From: Phylloscopus collybita
Lineage: Eukaryota; Chordata; Aves; Passeriformes; Phylloscopidae
Reading direction: 5' to 3'
DNA length: 64,000 nucleotides
Assembly (NCBI GenBank): GCA_027886175.1
Contig: JAJNNQ010000029.1
Span: 1,674,001-1,738,000, forward strand
Part shown: positions 61,485 to 64,000 of the stretch, piece by piece
How positions within the stretch are numbered: the first letter of the stretch is position 1
Layout: each line of letters begins with the position of its first letter
Translations under genes and position numbers: made by a program
Notes under the pieces: model-generated
Told to the model about the DNA's origin: nothing
What the model saw: the letters and a program-made list of their open reading frames with translations, nothing else
The model's database searches: none

Positions 61485-63748
61485 GAGAAAAAAATGAAGC
61501 AGATATCTTAAGTAATTTAGGAGTTAGTATCAAATATGTAATATGGCTTTAATGCAGAAAAGGAGTCTGTCCCTCAAACTGATAGGAGTTTCTTAATGTA
61601 AAATCTTCCTGCCAGGTCACAAACAAGTACAAGAACATTGCAAAATTAATCAATCCAGATTTTCACTGTCATGCCTTTGCTTCTCCAAGTTTGAGGGATA
61701 CATTTTTTTTTTCTTCTTCTTCTTTTTTTTTTTTTTTTTTTTTTTTTAAGTTCTGAGTCAGCTATAGACAGAGGAAGGAGGCATATTTAAAATGCTTACC
61801 TTGGCCCAAGCCCAAAGAGGCTGTTATGGCTAGATTACAGCCCCATTAACCAAACTGCCTGTAAAATCATTTGACTTTCTTAATGTCTCTGATTCCAAGG
61901 TCTGAGAATGTCTAAACTCATTTCTAAATATTGTATAAGTTCATTAACTTTATAGCCTGAGTTGAATTTCTATCAAAATGGATAGATCTGGATTACTGTT
62001 TGGGTATAAAGTAATATAATGAGTGTTGCTGAAAGGTAGATTGTAAATCAGTTTGCTGAAATCCTGAGAAAATAAGACACCAGAAGAATTGCTTAATAGA
62101 TTTTTCTTTAAGAGTAATTACAGAAGAGAGTACTCATGTTTCTGACATTGAGGCAAAAAAAGATGCTCATCCTAATAATATTTTTTCCTTTCACTCACCA
62201 TTAATTTGCTACAGATGGATCATAAAATTATGAGAAATCTTCCAACAGCCTCAACTGACCCTGAAATGAGTCATAATTATTATATGTTATATTGCTAACA
62301 ATTTTTTTGCTTTGAGATTTTTAAACATTCTGCCATAATTAATGAAAGAAAACTACACAGTGACTATATCATTTCCCCTGTTTTGTACAGGAAACTCAAA
62401 AAAACAAGGTTAAATGCCCTGCCAATTGATCCTGTTTAGTCAAGAATTCTTAAGAGGCAGTTATTCAGCAAACCAATTTCCACCACATCCGATTATTATT
62501 CATCTCTACATATGCATTGATTTTTGTGAAGAACTTGCACAGTCTGCAATGAGCAAAGTGAAACAATTCAAAGACAGATAAGTTAGTGAAAAATGAACTA
62601 GTTTTGGTATTGGAACAATATAATCACATTGTCTGGCTGCTTCTGGGAAACCCAGCAGAGCTTTGTATTGTTGTGCTATATTGAATTGGATTATTCTCTT
62701 GCTGTGAGCTAGCTGCCACTGGCTGTATGTGCCACAGATGGCTCAAGAAAAAAATGTACAATTTAGGTTGGAGTTACCCACAGAAACAAGTCAATGTCAT
62801 AGGTATAATTCCTAGGAGACGAAGGACTTTAGCAGTGTATTTAACAGATGTATTTATTTACTTAATTTAAGTTTAGAGTATTGAGGAAGAACTGTATAAC
62901 AACTATCATAGTTTTATCTAGGAAAAATGGGTAATAGAGACAGAGATCATGTTTACTACTATAATAACCCAGACAATGAAGTATTGGTATGAATGACATG
63001 CCATACGCCGGATGTAGGTCATGTAACACATGACTAACATGAGTTAACCACGCATTGCTCTTCAGGGAGAAATGCTTCTACATCACCCTCATCAGCAAAA
63101 GCAGTGTCATTCATTACACCAAATGAATAATGGCAAGATGGAAGGGCTAGATGCAGAGCACATTAATTAAGTATTGTTTTACTTTTACTACAGGAAACTT
63201 TGATTTCAAGTGGTTTCTTCACACTAACACATTTTCTAAAACTGCTATAAATTTTTATGGATGAATTACTTTATCTGAAGAGCTCACAGAGAATTACGAT
63301 TTGTACAAGCATTTGCTCTCTGAGACTTAATGTGTGTTTCTCTGTCTGTTGAACCAGACTTCATAAAGGTTCTCCAGAGGTGCCAGGCATCATTAAGGAT
63401 AGAAATAAGCTTTTTCTCTCTTTCACTGAAATACTATATTTATTGCCTCAATGTAGTAATGTGAGTGTCCTTTTTATTTCTATTTGATTTTCACTGTCTC
63501 TATCTTGCCCTAATTATGGAATTAGAAAGGATGACCTTAGGAATGTACCCAAATGAAAAATAATTCATATTTAGTCTGTGCCAATTTGCCCCTGAAAAAT
63601 TAAAATATGTAAATTTTAAATACCAGCCAGTTAAGGGAATTAACTGGAAACCACATGCTTTATCAAAAGACTTAGTTCAAAATCTGAGTGCTTGGTGTGA
63701 TTTGACATTATTTATGTAGAGCTAAGTCAGTTTGCAGGAGTAAGTACC
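61485..63748. other. Unique AT-rich DNA with a T-rich run
   Basis: A T-rich run at 61703-61747; otherwise no gene or recognised transposon. Confidence 0.5.
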
Positions 63749-64000
63749 TGTGTTGGTTTGAAAGCAAAACCAGTGAGACTCCCAGTCAGAGATACAATTT
63801 AAAAGGAGAAGAGAGAAAAAAAAGGTAAAATAAAATAAATGTAATAATACAATCTAACACCCTGTTGGTCAAGGTGTTTGAAGCAGTCCAAAAATAAGTC
63901 CTCCTGGAGTGGCAGATGTGGTTCTGTTGGAGTAGAGATGATCCTGAGAGAAAAGGGTCCAGTGATGGTGTGAAGGTTCAGTCTTCCTCCAGGAATCCAA
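63749..64000 (-). mobile_element. LTR of family B, cut by the window edge
   Basis: TGTGTTGGTTTGAAAGCAAA at 63749 matches the start of the solo LTR at 9982. The following 230 bp match the family B body, including CACCCTGTTGG and GAGATGATCCTGAGAG. The right end and the TSD lie outside the window, so it could be a solo LTR or part of a provirus. Confidence 0.85.

Overview
The window is nuclear DNA of a bird, most likely a passerine. The evidence is CR1-type LINE 3' ends, a tRNA-Ile-headed SINE with a CR1-like tail (the TguSINE1 type known from songbirds), many avian-type solo LTRs, and a class III (ERVL-like) endogenous retrovirus. The host sequence is AT-rich. I find no host protein-coding exon, rRNA gene or intact tRNA gene; it reads as intergenic or long-intron DNA. 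Family names rest on recognition by eye, with no database search.

Layout: 0-9.4 kb is mostly unique AT-rich DNA with two CR1 pieces (1-248 and 4.87-5.13 kb). 9.4-14.4 kb is a dense cluster of five solo LTRs, four with exact 5-bp target-site duplications (TSDs) at clear LTR ends and one with a TSD beside an eroded end. 16.42-16.83 kb is a long polypyrimidine tract. 18.07-19.31 kb holds the SINE, another solo LTR directly beside it, and an LTR fragment. 23.62-30.09 kb is the main object: a nearly complete plus-strand ERVL-like provirus (5' LTR, primer binding site, gag, pol with protease, reverse transcriptase, RNase H and integrase, 3' LTR) bounded by the TSD CCTGT. 30.1-64 kb is mostly unique DNA with CR1 fragments at 36.4, 41.5, 57.3 and 61.2 kb, solo LTRs at 39.7, 54.5 and 58.1 kb, a short LTR-like element at 47.4 kb, an unclassified repeat at 60.4 kb, and the start of another LTR at 63.75 kb that runs off the end.

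The provirus is the only coding unit. Gag and Pol lie in one reading frame and are separated by a UAG that sits inside a perfect 8-bp inverted repeat. There is no env. It carries an early TGA near the end of gag, a TAG in reverse transcriptase and a frameshift in RNase H, so this copy cannot make a full Gag-Pol. The two LTRs differ by about 14 substitutions (about 2%, counted by eye), so the insertion is fairly young. Its odd points are a primer binding site that looks like tRNA-Lys rather than the Leu type ERV-L is named for, and a Gag that begins with about 135 residues of membrane-protein character.

Nearly all solo LTRs, most CR1 pieces and the SINE point to the minus strand, which would fit a location inside a long plus-strand transcription unit. 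That is an inference only.
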